Source: an uncultured Aquimarina sp. (GTDB lineage: Bacteria > Bacteroidota > Bacteroidia > Flavobacteriales > Flavobacteriaceae). Taken from it: DNA of 64,000 nt. A program made the position numbers and the translations under genes. Positions 7,843 to 17,496 of the stretch are shown here, in pieces (positions within the stretch are counted from its first letter, which is position 1; every line of letters begins with the position of its first letter). Below the pieces are notes generated by a model that had not been told where the DNA came from, ran no database searches, and saw nothing but the letters and a program-made list of their open reading frames with translations. The stretch covers positions 248,001-312,000 of the forward strand of contig CANNFM010000002.1 in NCBI GenBank assembly GCA_947503835.1. Direction: 5' to 3'.

Positions 7843-8682
7843 TTAATTGATAATCTTACGTAAAGGTATTGGCATTTCCACTTTTTCGGAGATAAATCTT
7901 TTATGTACCCTTTCTTTGAGTTTACATTTCATTTTAAACTCTTGAAAAGGCTCTGATATCCATACATAAGCTCGAACATGCACATGAGACTCATGCACAT
8001 CTATCACACGAACTTCAGAGTTTTTATTCTCTTTATTATCAAAAACAGCTATATATTCTAGTTTTGAAGCTTCTTCCAAAATAATCTCTCTAACTAAATC
8101 AACATCAGCGTTTAATCCTATCTTAAAATTATTAAAACTAAGCACTTTACTATCTTCTATTGTGTGATTAAGAATAGATTCTGTGCTAATAATAGAATTT
8201 GGAATAATTAATCTTTTATTTTCGAATGTATTAATTACCGTATGTCTTAAAGTAATATCAACAACTATTCCTACTCGTTCTTGATCTAACTTGATATAAT
8301 CTCCTATCCTAAATGGTTCAAACAATACAATAAAGACACCAGCAATCAGGTTAGAAATAGCTGCCTGAGCTGCAAAACCTATAATCGCTGCAAGTATACC
8401 GGCTCCAGAAAATATTACCGTGGCTTGTCTCCTTAAGAAAGGAACCGTACCCATAATAATAACAAAAGCAATAATAAAAAAGAAGAATCGTATAGAATTT
8501 TTGGCAAACTTTAATCTGGTAACATTATAACTACCTCTCTGTTGTTTTACATTCAAAAAAAGAACCAATAACCACTTAAAAATCAAAGAAGCACCCCAAC
8601 ATATCAAAACAATAATAAAGGCGTACAAAATAACACCTTCAATATGATCTACATTAATATATTTCTTGATAAATTCTGTCAC
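7843..8682 (-). CDS. small-conductance mechanosensitive channel, MscS family
   Basis: 279 residues. Three transmembrane segments lie at about 16-36, 65-85 and 93-125; the third is the pore helix, rich in Gly and Ala (AGILAAIIGFAAQAAISNLIAG). The MscS beta domain follows (GDYIKLDQERVGIVVDITLRHT), then the alpha-beta C-terminal domain ending with VEMPIPLRKI. This is the compact MscS layout, opening under hypo-osmotic stress in the inner membrane. It converges with the PhnA gene across a 12-base gap and lies downstream of parC with a 59-base gap. Confidence 0.94.
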   Translation of the reverse strand: MTEFIKKYINVDHIEGVILYAFIIVLICWGASLIFKWLLVLFLNVKQQRGSYNVTRLKFAKNSIRFFFFIIAFVIIMGTVPFLRRQATVIFSGAGILAAIIGFAAQAAISNLIAGVFIVLFEPFRIGDYIKLDQERVGIVVDITLRHTVINTFENKRLIIPNSIISTESILNHTIEDSKVLSFNNFKIGLNADVDLVREIILEEASKLEYIAVFDNKENKNSEVRVIDVHESHVHVRAYVWISEPFQEFKMKCKLKERVHKRFISEKVEMPIPLRKIIN

Positions 8683-8741
8683 TTAAATCATTTCTTTTTT
8701 CTGGTATTATATTCAGTATTAAAAATCTTAAAAAGTAATTT

Positions 8742-11384
8742 CTAGAACAATGTTGGTTGGTCGGTTTCATCTGTATCTGCTACCCCCGATTCATCAGAAT
8801 CTGACGAAGGAACATTTTCTTCTTCGATAACCTCAATTTCTTCGGCAGGAAGTGGTTCTGGCTCTTCATAAGGCAAAGGATCTAATAAATTGATTTGCTT
8901 TACTTTATGAGTCGTTAATTGATTTCCTAAAGCTTTAGCTCCTTTAATTGAGATAAATTCTTCAAAATTTATTTCTTCATTTGGACGCTGATCCTTACCA
9001 CGAAGTTTGGTAAAGATTATTTCTCCCATTGGTCTATGATCTGTAGAAACAACTTCTAAAAATGATTTAGAGTGTTCTGTTATAAAAAATTCTTCACGAT
9101 CTGGGCTTTCGATTAAAAAGCGCTTTACATAATATCGTTCTTTCTCACCATCCCAATAAATTGCAGAAATAGGTTTTTTAGGCTTCCATTTTTCCAGGAC
9201 AATCATATCTGAATTAAAATGCAGTGTCATTTCGGGAATAATCGTTTTTGCAATACCTTTCTGAGTAATAACTAGCAAACGATCATTTCCTCTAAACTCC
9301 CCTAATAATTCTCCTCTGCCATCTACATTAAGGCGTTGTACAGAATCATCAAACCAGATTTTTCGAGGTTTCAAAGTTGAAACTCCTTGTTCTTTTAATT
9401 CTACTCTTTTAATATTATACTTGGTAACGATATTACCTTTTACACCTCTACCTTTGATCAATAAATCAGAGAAATCCAGGTCAAATTTAAGTTTTTTAAT
9501 ACTTCCAGCCTGGCGTAAAAATATAGTGATCACTTCTGCTTCACCATTTGGATTTGCAGAGAAATAAGTCACTTTGGATCCTTTCTTACCTTGTGCAAGA
9601 TCATATTCTTTGTCACGGGTAACACCGGTAACCGCAAATCTTTTCACATAAGAAGCTCCACCTTTACCATCTTGATAAATTACATTATAGATGGTACGTT
9701 TATCTTTTTTCTTAAAGATTGCAACATGTATAATATCTTTACCGATAAATGTTTTTGATCCTACTTTGGTAATCATCATTTTTCCTTCGGCAGTAAAGCA
9801 GATAATATCATCGATATCAGAACAATCGGTAACATATTCATCTTTACGCAATGATGTACCAATAAAACCTTCTTCTCTATTTACATACAACTTGGTATTA
9901 CGAATAACTACTTTAGTAGCTTCGATATCATCAAATATTTTTATTTCGGTCTTGCGTTCTTTTCCTTTACCGTAGGTCTTTTTTAATCTTTTAAAATAAT
10001 CAATTGCAAACTCGATAAGATGCTCTAGATTATGTTTTACCTGGGCAATATCAGCCTCAAGGGCTTCAATTTTTTGTTGCGCTTTATCAATATCAAATTT
10101 TGAGATACGCTTGATTCGGATTTCTGTTAAACGAACGATATCTTCTTCGGTCACTGCTCTCTTCAAGTGTTTGATATGAGGCTGCAATCCTTTATCAATA
10201 GCTTCAATAACGCCTTCCCACGTTTCTACCTCTTCAATATCCCGGTAGATCCTATTCTCGATAAAGATTCTTTCTAAGGAGGCAAAATGCCATTGTTCCT
10301 GAAGCTCTTCTAATTGAATTTCAAGTTCCTTTTTAAGCAATTCTACCGTATTATCTGTAGAACGGCGTAGCATTTCAGAAACTCCTATAAAATTAGGTTT
10401 GTTATCTTCAATAATGCAACCTAAAGGCGAAATAGACACTTCGCAATTGGTAAATGCATACAAAGCATCAATAGTTTTATCTGGAGAAATACCAGAAGGA
10501 AGATGTATTAATATCTCAACTACCGCAGCTGTATTGTCTTCTATTTTTTTGATTTTGATCTTCCCTTTTTCATTAGCTTTAAGGACAGAATCTATTAATG
10601 TGGTGGTGGTAGTGGAAAACGGTATTTCATTAATCACCAATGTATTTTTATCTAACTGTGAAATCTTTGCTCGAACTCTTACCTTTCCTCCTCGGTTACC
10701 ATCATTATAATTCGTAAAATCAGCAATACCCGATGTAGGAAAATCTGGTAAAATAGTAAAACCCTTCCCTTTCAAATGTTTGATAGAAGCATCTATTAAC
10801 TCTATGAAATTGTGCGGAAGAATTTTTGTACTCAATCCTACAGCAATCCCCTCTGCTCCTTGTGCTAATAATAAAGGAAATTTAACCGGAAGGTTAATGG
10901 GTTCCTTTTTACGGCCGTCATACGATAATTGCCAATCAGTTACCTTAGGATTGTATACTACATCTAACGCAAATTTAGACAAACGTGCTTCGATATATCT
11001 TGATGCTGCTGCTCTATCCCCTGTAAGGATATTACCCCAGTTACCCTGCATATCGATGAGTAACTCTCGCTGCCCAACTTGTACCATGGCATCGGCAATA
11101 CTGGCATCACCATGAGGGTGATACTGCATAGTATGACCAACAATATTGGCCACTTTATTATATCGACCATCGTCTAAATCCTTCATAGAATGTAGAATAC
11201 GGCGTTGTACTGGCTTTAGTCCATCTTCAATAGCCGGTACTGCTCGTTCCAGGATTACATAAGATGCATAATCCAAAAACCAATCTTTATACATTCCGGT
11301 AACCTTGGTGATCACTTCCTGCGGTTGATGATCTTCTGGTGTTAAATCTTGATGTAGTTCTTCGTTTTCGTTTTCCAAATCCAT
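8742..11384 (-). CDS. parC: DNA topoisomerase IV subunit A
   Basis: 880 residues. The N-terminal breakage-reunion domain contains the active-site Tyr130 in AASRYIE, preceded by the quinolone-region GDASIADAMV. The coiled-coil tower is about 370-470. The C-terminal region has beta-pinwheel blades but lacks a gyrase GyrA-box of the QRRGGKG type, and parE lies upstream, so ParC is preferred to GyrA. The end is a very acidic tail rich in Glu/Asp/Pro (about 825-880), common in relatives. With ParE it unlinks daughter chromosomes. The gap to parE is 113 bases. Confidence 0.95.
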   Translation of the reverse strand: MDLENENEELHQDLTPEDHQPQEVITKVTGMYKDWFLDYASYVILERAVPAIEDGLKPVQRRILHSMKDLDDGRYNKVANIVGHTMQYHPHGDASIADAMVQVGQRELLIDMQGNWGNILTGDRAAASRYIEARLSKFALDVVYNPKVTDWQLSYDGRKKEPINLPVKFPLLLAQGAEGIAVGLSTKILPHNFIELIDASIKHLKGKGFTILPDFPTSGIADFTNYNDGNRGGKVRVRAKISQLDKNTLVINEIPFSTTTTTLIDSVLKANEKGKIKIKKIEDNTAAVVEILIHLPSGISPDKTIDALYAFTNCEVSISPLGCIIEDNKPNFIGVSEMLRRSTDNTVELLKKELEIQLEELQEQWHFASLERIFIENRIYRDIEEVETWEGVIEAIDKGLQPHIKHLKRAVTEEDIVRLTEIRIKRISKFDIDKAQQKIEALEADIAQVKHNLEHLIEFAIDYFKRLKKTYGKGKERKTEIKIFDDIEATKVVIRNTKLYVNREEGFIGTSLRKDEYVTDCSDIDDIICFTAEGKMMITKVGSKTFIGKDIIHVAIFKKKDKRTIYNVIYQDGKGGASYVKRFAVTGVTRDKEYDLAQGKKGSKVTYFSANPNGEAEVITIFLRQAGSIKKLKFDLDFSDLLIKGRGVKGNIVTKYNIKRVELKEQGVSTLKPRKIWFDDSVQRLNVDGRGELLGEFRGNDRLLVITQKGIAKTIIPEMTLHFNSDMIVLEKWKPKKPISAIYWDGEKERYYVKRFLIESPDREEFFITEHSKSFLEVVSTDHRPMGEIIFTKLRGKDQRPNEEINFEEFISIKGAKALGNQLTTHKVKQINLLDPLPYEEPEPLPAEEIEVIEEENVPSSDSDESGVADTDETDQPTLF

Positions 11385-11497
11385 ATATAATTGTTGGGGC
11401 TTATTTTATAAGTTTCAAAGTTGCTGAGTGCCAAAGTATCAAAGCTTGTATTCTTGAGTTTAGTACTCGTAACTCGTAATTCATAAATTGTAATTCC
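11385..11497. other. parC-parE spacer with short degenerate repeats
   Basis: This 113-base spacer has recurring words: TCAAAG/CAAAG four times between 11413 and 11448 and CTCGTAA/TTGTAA variants at about 11466-11492. No hairpin terminator is present, so the two genes are probably co-transcribed. The repeats look like simple-sequence drift rather than sites. Confidence 0.35.
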
Positions 11498-13357
11498 TTA
11501 TAATTCTTCCTCTATTGTATCCAACTCTACTTTTAGATTATCTATAATAAACTCTTGTCGTTGTGGAGTATTTTTTCCCATATAAAATGACAATAATTCT
11601 TCTATAGATTTATCCTTATCCAACATTACGGGATCCAGACGTATATCCTCTCCTATAAAATGTACAAACTCATCTGGTGAGATCTCACCCAATCCCTTAA
11701 ATCGGGTAATTTCTGGTTTTCCTGATAGTTTTTGGATAGCATCTCTTCGTTCCTGCTCAGAATAACAATAAATCGTTTCTTTCTTATTTCGTACTCTAAA
11801 TAATGGGGTTTGTAATATATACAAATGCCCTTCTTTAATCACTTCGGGAAAGAATTGTAAAAAGAACGTAATTAATAGTAATCTAATATGCATTCCATCA
11901 ACATCGGCATCAGTGGCAATTACTATATTATTATATCGCAAATCCTCCAGAGATTCTTCAATGTTTAATGCTGCTTGTAAAAGATTGAATTCTTCATTCT
12001 CATATACAATCTTTTTAGACATATTATAGCAGTTTAACGGTTTTCCGCGTAAGCTAAAAACTGCTTGTGTATTCACATCCCGAGATTTGGTAATCGATCC
12101 ACTTGCAGAATCTCCCTCGGTAATAAATAATGTACTCTCAAGATTACGATCCTTTTTACTATCGGTAAGATGCACTCTACAATCTCTAAGTTTTTTATTG
12201 TGTAAACTTGCTTTCTTTGCCCGTTCACGAGCCAACTTACGTATTCCAGACAAATCCTTACGTTCGCGCTCTGCCTGTAATATTTTACGCTGTAAGCTCT
12301 CTGTAGTCGTTGGATTCTTATGTAAGAAATTATCCAGTTTTGTCTTTACAAAATCGTTGATATACGTTCGTACTGTTGGTAAATCTCCACCCATATCGGT
12401 CGATCCCAGTTTGGTCTTGGTTTGACTCTCAAAAACGGGTTCCATCACCTTAATACTTATTGCAGAAACTATGGATTTACGAATATCACTGGCTTCATAG
12501 TTTTTGCCGTAATACTCGCGAATCGTTTTTACAATAGCCTCACGAAAAGCGGCTAAGTGTGTCCCTCCCTGGGTAGTATGCTGTCCATTCACAAAAGAAT
12601 GATACTCTTCGCTATATTGAGTCTTACTATGGGTAATCGCAACCTCTATATCATCTCCTTTGAGGTGAATTATATCATATAATCTATCGGCATCATTAAT
12701 ATTATCAGAAAGCAAGTCTTTTAAACCATTTTCTGAAAAGTACTTTTCACCATTAAAAAGGATAGTCAATCCCGGATTAAGATACACGTAGTTCTTGAGC
12801 ATTTTAGCTACGTATTCTGAACGGTATTTAAAATGTTTAAAAATCGTTTCATCAGGAACAAAAGACACTTTGGTTCCACGACGACGTGAAGTTTCTTCTT
12901 GCCCATCTTGATTAGTCAGGTTTCCTTTTTCGAATTCTGCCGAAGCTGATTTACCATCTCGGGTAGATTCAACTTTAAAAAACTTAGACAATGCATTCAC
13001 TGCCTTGGTACCAACACCATTAAGTCCTACAGATTTTTTGAAGGCCCTAGAATCATACTTTCCTCCGGTATTCATTTTTGATACTACATCAACCACCTTA
13101 CCTAAGGGAATTCCTCGACCATAATCACGAACTGTAACTTTATCTCCTTGAATAGCAATTTCTATAGTTTTACCAGCACCCATAACATATTCATCGATCG
13201 AATTGTCGAGTACTTCTTTTAGTAAAATATAGATTCCGTCATCAGCAGATGATCCATCGCCTAACTTACCAATATACATTCCTGGTCGCATACGAATATG
13301 CTCTTTCCAATCGAGGGATCGTATATTATCTTCGGTATATTTGGTTTCCTTGCTCAT
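11498..13357 (-). CDS. parE: DNA topoisomerase IV subunit B
   Basis: 619 residues from ATG 13357; an in-frame start at 13396 adds 13 residues of unlikely sequence before the typical [16 protein letters not shown] ATPase motifs are clear ([33 protein letters not shown]), then the transducer domain with QTKTKLG and the TOPRIM region with EGDSASGS and [17 protein letters not shown]. The length is that of ParE-type rather than long GyrB proteins. It supplies ATP turnover and strand capture to ParC, encoded next on the same strand. Confidence 0.95.
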   Translation of the reverse strand: MSKETKYTEDNIRSLDWKEHIRMRPGMYIGKLGDGSSADDGIYILLKEVLDNSIDEYVMGAGKTIEIAIQGDKVTVRDYGRGIPLGKVVDVVSKMNTGGKYDSRAFKKSVGLNGVGTKAVNALSKFFKVESTRDGKSASAEFEKGNLTNQDGQEETSRRRGTKVSFVPDETIFKHFKYRSEYVAKMLKNYVYLNPGLTILFNGEKYFSENGLKDLLSDNINDADRLYDIIHLKGDDIEVAITHSKTQYSEEYHSFVNGQHTTQGGTHLAAFREAIVKTIREYYGKNYEASDIRKSIVSAISIKVMEPVFESQTKTKLGSTDMGGDLPTVRTYINDFVKTKLDNFLHKNPTTTESLQRKILQAERERKDLSGIRKLARERAKKASLHNKKLRDCRVHLTDSKKDRNLESTLFITEGDSASGSITKSRDVNTQAVFSLRGKPLNCYNMSKKIVYENEEFNLLQAALNIEESLEDLRYNNIVIATDADVDGMHIRLLLITFFLQFFPEVIKEGHLYILQTPLFRVRNKKETIYCYSEQERRDAIQKLSGKPEITRFKGLGEISPDEFVHFIGEDIRLDPVMLDKDKSIEELLSFYMGKNTPQRQEFIIDNLKVELDTIEEEL

Positions 13358-13715
13358 AAAATTTTGGGTAGAATGCCTGCTAATATAAGGCTTCACTTAC
13401 AGAATAAAAACAGCCTTCTTACAAAGTAATTAACAAATCTATAACGAGTTTTGTTGATTATTTGGTATACAACAACTTAATATATCATGATGTATTATGT
13501 TACTAAAACAAAAACATCATCTTCAAAAAGTGCAGAAAGGATAAAAACCCTGCAAAAACACGTAAAACTACGCATGTCAATCATCATCGTATTACAATAC
13601 CTTTACCTCATTACTTTAAAACCTCACTCCCCTCTTAATCTGTTACAATGTTGTGGCCCATAATTCTTAATACCAAAAATATTGAATTGCAAAATGTATA
13701 ACAAAAACATATATA
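13358..13715. other. 358-base divergent gene-free stretch
   Basis: Lies between parE (leftward) and a lipoprotein gene (rightward) and must carry both promoters. I see no exact TAnnTTTG box with a good partner, no hairpin longer than 7 bp and no RNA gene. Confidence 0.4.
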
Positions 13716-14516
13716 ATGAAAACAACATCTATTTTCCTTTTATTTTTTTCTTGTCTATTATTAACAAATTGCAGTAGTGATGACAATATCGTATTTGTAC
13801 CTTTTGAAGTAGTTTCAGACGAAGTTGTTGATGAAGTCGTGGACGAAGTTGTTGATGAAGTTGTGGATGAATTAAACGACATCATCGGATCAATACAACT
13901 TTATGATGATGATCAAAATATGATCGATAATTCTGGAATGACAATTACTATAGAAGGAAGCGATCCCCTAATTACTGCTACTACAGATCCTAATGGAAGC
14001 TACGCATTAAAAAACGTCCCTTATGGAACACACACATTAGTATTTGAGAAAGAAGGTTTTGGAGTTCATAAAGTTTTTGAAGTAAACCATGAGGATATAG
14101 GAGAGTTTACATTGATCCCTAATCAATTAAAACTGGGCCAAATATCGAACAGCGAAATCATTGACACTTCTGCTGTTATTAATGGTAATTTTATAGTGCT
14201 TACCGTAAGCCGTCCTGCAACAGAAAATTTATTGGTCAAAAGAATGCGAATTTTTTATCATAAAAGTGATGATGTAAGTAGCGAAGTCTATTCGGAACAT
14301 TCTCCAATTATCGGCACCACTGGCAATCCAGCTAATTTAACGTTCTCTATTTCTTTTTTTAGATCCTTAGGTTTCGAATCTGGTGATACCTTATGGTTTA
14401 AAGTATATGGCGATAATTTTTATAGTAACAGTTATGAAGATCAGGATCTGGGAAGAACTGTATTCCCTAATATAAACCCTGATACGGTTGATGCTGTATC
14501 TGTTGTGATTCCATAA
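13716..14516 (+). CDS. lipoprotein with Val-Val-Asp-Glu repeats and a carboxypeptidase-regulatory-like domain
   Basis: 266 residues. The lipobox LLTNC puts the lipid-modified Cys at 19. After SSDDN comes a run of V-V-D-E repeats at about 32-52, coded by four 12-base tandem units (13821-13868). Residues about 55-135 form a CarboxypepD_reg-like beta sandwich (GSIQLYDDDQN, DPNGSYALKNVPYGTHTLVFEKEGF). The remaining 130 residues are beta-rich and unassigned. Likely displayed on the outer or inner membrane surface. The acidic repeat could act as a spacer. It seems to be a single gene with a hairpin 85 bases after it. Confidence 0.8.
   Translation: MKTTSIFLLFFSCLLLTNCSSDDNIVFVPFEVVSDEVVDEVVDEVVDEVVDELNDIIGSIQLYDDDQNMIDNSGMTITIEGSDPLITATTDPNGSYALKNVPYGTHTLVFEKEGFGVHKVFEVNHEDIGEFTLIPNQLKLGQISNSEIIDTSAVINGNFIVLTVSRPATENLLVKRMRIFYHKSDDVSSEVYSEHSPIIGTTGNPANLTFSISFFRSLGFESGDTLWFKVYGDNFYSNSYEDQDLGRTVFPNINPDTVDAVSVVIP
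13821..13868 (+). repeat. four tandem 12-base repeats inside the lipoprotein gene
   Basis: Units at 13821-13832, 13833-13844, 13845-13856 and 13857-13868 all encode Glu-Val-Val-Asp. Units 1 and 3 are identical, units 2 and 4 differ only at third codon positions. A 15-base degenerate copy precedes at 13806-13820. Confidence 0.9.
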
Positions 14517-14601
14517 TCAAATTAGCAAAAAAGAAAGATTAGTACTCTTTTTAAGGGCCTCTTTTCAAGCGATACTATTATAATACCACACCTTATTCAA
14601 A

Positions 14602-14634
14602 CTACCAGAGACCTCATAGCTAAGGCTCTGGTAG
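14602..14634 (+). terminator. hairpin downstream of the repeat lipoprotein
   Basis: Arms CTACCAGAG (14602-14610) and CTCTGGTAG (14626-14634) pair perfectly, with three further pairs inside after a one-base bulge. A T-poor sequence follows, so termination would be weak or factor-assisted. Confidence 0.5.
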
Positions 14635-14743
14635 GTTGTATTGGTTAGAATATGACAGATTTGTAGTTGTTAAACCCTTTAGGTAAGGTTTAAATTTTGT
14701 AATTTCATCACGCTACAACAATAACCACAAATCATAAAAACAT

Positions 14744-15754
14744 ATGAGAATTATTAATGCATTTGCTGCTACAGAAGCTGGGGGACAGTTAGAACCATTT
14801 AGGTATGAATTATCCGATATAGGCGAAGAACAAGTAGATATTAAAATACATTATTGTGGGATATGTCACTCTGATCTAAGCATGCTTAATAATGATTGGG
14901 GAAATACTCAATATCCTTTGGTTCCTGGTCATGAAATTGTAGGTGAAGTAGTTGCTACTGGTAAACACGTTAAGAATATCAAAATTGGAGATCTTGTTGG
15001 TTTGGGATGGTTTTCAGAATCTTGTATGCATTGTGATCAATGCATGAGTGGAAATCATAATTTATGCCCTACTAAAGAGGAAACTATTGTTGGGCGTCAT
15101 GGTGGTTTTGCCGATTATGTTCGTAGCCATTGGTCATGGGCAACTCTACTGCCTAAAGGGATTGATATGAGCAAAGCAGGCCCTCTGCTTTGCGGTGGGA
15201 TAACGGTTTTTAATCCAATTCTATCCTCTGGAGTTAAACCCACAGATAAAGTGGGTGTGGTGGGTATAGGTGGATTAGGTCATATGGCTGTTAAATTCTT
15301 AAATAAATGGGGATGTGAAGTAACCGCATTTAGCTCTAGCCCTTCAAAAAAAGAAGAAATCTTAGCAATGGGGGCTCATCGAATAGTAAATTCTAGAGAT
15401 CTTTCTGAAATGAAAGAAATTAATGGCTCCTTAGATTTTATACTTAATACCACCAATGTAACTTTAGACTGGCCCGGATATCTAAAAGTACTGGCTCCTA
15501 AGGGTAAATTACATAATGTAGGCGCAGTGTTAGAGCCTATGCAGATTCCAGCTTTTGGACTTATTGGCGGAGATAAATCATTATCAGGCAGTCCATTAGG
15601 CAGTCCGGCATTAACACGTAAAATGCTTGAGTTTTGTATTCGTCATGAGATCTATCCTATAACCGAAGAATTTCCGTTAGAAAAAGTGAATGATGCATTG
15701 GATCATCTTAAAGATGGAAAAGCACGTTATAGAATTGTTTTAAAGGTAGTATAA
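14744..15754 (+). CDS. zinc-dependent NAD(P) alcohol dehydrogenase (cinnamyl-alcohol-dehydrogenase-like)
   Basis: 336 residues, medium-chain dehydrogenase/reductase fold. Catalytic zinc ligands are in CGICHSDL (Cys near 38) and GHE near 62; structural zinc Cys cluster CMHCDQCMSGNHNLC at about 93-107. The Rossmann motif VGIGGLGHMAVKF follows, near residue 172. It resembles the YahK/CAD group that reduces aldehydes to alcohols, usually with NADPH. The enzyme is cytoplasmic and the gene is 55 bases before the first PPK2 gene. Physiological substrate is not visible. Confidence 0.92.
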   Translation: MRIINAFAATEAGGQLEPFRYELSDIGEEQVDIKIHYCGICHSDLSMLNNDWGNTQYPLVPGHEIVGEVVATGKHVKNIKIGDLVGLGWFSESCMHCDQCMSGNHNLCPTKEETIVGRHGGFADYVRSHWSWATLLPKGIDMSKAGPLLCGGITVFNPILSSGVKPTDKVGVVGIGGLGHMAVKFLNKWGCEVTAFSSSPSKKEEILAMGAHRIVNSRDLSEMKEINGSLDFILNTTNVTLDWPGYLKVLAPKGKLHNVGAVLEPMQIPAFGLIGGDKSLSGSPLGSPALTRKMLEFCIRHEIYPITEEFPLEKVNDALDHLKDGKARYRIVLKVV

Positions 15755-15809
15755 ACCCGATTTTCTTTTTATCTTTAAACAGTATCAAACTATAATAACA
15801 CACAAATTC

Positions 15810-16655
15810 ATGTTTACACTTGAAGAATTAAGTCAAGTACAGAAGCGAAAGCATTTGATCAGCATCGCTAATCAAAAAAATATTGATATTTCAAGAATCC
15901 TTAGAAGACTTCGATATGAAGATGAACTTAGGTCACTACAAACCGAGCTTGTAAATCTTCAGCAGTGGATTGCAAAAAAAGGATTAAGAGTTGCTGTATT
16001 ATTCGAAGGCAGGGATGCCGCAGGAAAAGGTGGTTCTATCAAACGTTTTACCGAGCATTTAAATCCGCGCTCAATGCGAATTGTTGCCCTAACTAAACCT
16101 ACCGAAGTAGAAAAAGGGCAATGGTATTTTAGAAGATATATTAAAGAATTACCCAATCCCGGAGAGATTGTTTTCTTCGACAGGAGCTGGTATAACAGAG
16201 CTGTTGTAGAGCCTGTAATGGGATTTTGCACAAAAAAACAGTACAACAAATTTATGGTACAAGTACCAGAATTTGAGCATATGCTCTATGAAGACGGAAT
16301 CATTGTCATCAAGTTCTGGTTTTCAATATCAAAAGAAGAACAAAAAGAACGTTTTGATGCAAGGTTAGAAAACCCATTAAAAATCTGGAAATTTAGCCCA
16401 GTAGATATGAAAGGGCAGCAACTTTGGAATACATACACCAAATACAAAGAACAGATGTTCTCTAGGACCCATACTACTTTTAGCCCCTGGATTATTGTAA
16501 AAACCAACAGCAAAAAGGTGGCTCGTCTCGAAAGCATGAGATATGTTCTTTCGCAATTTGATTATGTCGGAAAATCTAATGCTAAAACGACATTACTACC
16601 GGATCCTAATGTGATTGTAAGATATCATAGATATATAGAACAGATAGACATTTAA
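15810..16655 (+). CDS. polyphosphate kinase 2 family protein (first copy)
   Basis: 281 residues, single PPK2 domain. Walker A FEGRDAAGKGG at 65-75, followed by the TKPTEVEKGQWYFRRY segment, then Walker B FFDRSWYNRAVVEPV and lid residues. The fold is that of thymidylate-kinase-like P-loop enzymes. PPK2 uses polyphosphate to phosphorylate nucleoside mono- or diphosphates, or runs in reverse. The basic tail RYHRYIEQI suggests polyP contact. A second, paralogous gene begins five bases after this stop, giving a transcriptional pair. Which nucleotide each prefers cannot be told from sequence. Confidence 0.93.
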   Translation: MFTLEELSQVQKRKHLISIANQKNIDISRILRRLRYEDELRSLQTELVNLQQWIAKKGLRVAVLFEGRDAAGKGGSIKRFTEHLNPRSMRIVALTKPTEVEKGQWYFRRYIKELPNPGEIVFFDRSWYNRAVVEPVMGFCTKKQYNKFMVQVPEFEHMLYEDGIIVIKFWFSISKEEQKERFDARLENPLKIWKFSPVDMKGQQLWNTYTKYKEQMFSRTHTTFSPWIIVKTNSKKVARLESMRYVLSQFDYVGKSNAKTTLLPDPNVIVRYHRYIEQIDI

Positions 16656-16659
16656 TTAT

Positions 16660-17460
16660 ATGAAAACATCACAAAAATTAAAGCTACTAAATGTCTCTGA
16701 AGAGGATTTAAAAATACTCAATTCACCTATTGGTCTAAAATATCTTTTCTTAGATAAGAAAGTTGATATAGACAAAGCACTTAGAATGAGTAAATATGAA
16801 ATTGAATTAAAAGAATTTCAGGCAGAACTTATTCAGCTACAGAATTGGGTAATTAAGAATGGCAAAAAGATTGTTATCCTCTTTGAAGGTAGAGATGCAG
16901 CAGGAAAAGGTGGTGCCATACGTAGATTTACTGCACATATAAACCCAAGACACTTTCGTATTGTTGCATTGCCTAAACCTTCAGATGAAGAGGAAGGACA
17001 ATGGTATTTTCAAAGATATGTTAATCAACTACCGAAACCTGGGGAGATTGTTTTCTTTGATCGTAGTTGGTACAACAGAGCCGTAGTAGAACCTGTAAAT
17101 GGTTTTTGCACACAACAACAATATGAAAGATTCATGGGACAGGTAAACGAATTTGAAAGAATGATTTCAGAATCAGATACTTATCTTATCAAGTTCTACT
17201 TCTCAATTACCAGAGAAGAACAAGTATGTCGCTTTAAGGATATAAAATCAAGTCCTCTAAAAAAATGGAAGATGACACGTGTAGATGAACGAGCCCAGGA
17301 GCTATGGGACGAATACACAAAATACAAACTCAAAATGTTCGAACATACAAATACAGAGTTTTCTCCCTGGGTTGTTATTGAGGCCGACAGAAAGACCAAA
17401 GCAAGAGTTGAGGCAATACAATATGTTCTAAATAATATCCCATATAAAGAATCGAAATAA
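16660..17460 (+). CDS. polyphosphate kinase 2 family protein (second copy)
   Basis: 266 residues, Walker A FEGRDAAGKGG at 75-85, Walker B FFDRSWYNRAVVEPV, and the GQWYFQRYVNQLP segment. It is clearly homologous to the gene just before it but differs in both termini: a longer N-terminal helical part and no basic C-terminal tail. The divergence implies an old duplication or independent gains rather than a recent copy. Together they may split roles, for example acting on different nucleotides or forming a hetero-oligomer. That is inference. Confidence 0.93.
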   Translation: MKTSQKLKLLNVSEEDLKILNSPIGLKYLFLDKKVDIDKALRMSKYEIELKEFQAELIQLQNWVIKNGKKIVILFEGRDAAGKGGAIRRFTAHINPRHFRIVALPKPSDEEEGQWYFQRYVNQLPKPGEIVFFDRSWYNRAVVEPVNGFCTQQQYERFMGQVNEFERMISESDTYLIKFYFSITREEQVCRFKDIKSSPLKKWKMTRVDERAQELWDEYTKYKLKMFEHTNTEFSPWVVIEADRKTKARVEAIQYVLNNIPYKESK

Positions 17461-17496
17461 CTAATTAGTATCTATATTAATTTAAAAACCAAAACA

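Noticed and set aside
13667..13885. Minus-strand reading frame rich in Ser and Thr repeats
   Set aside because: It is only the mirror of the Val-Val-Asp-Glu repeat of the plus-strand lipoprotein; no start context, family or signal supports it.
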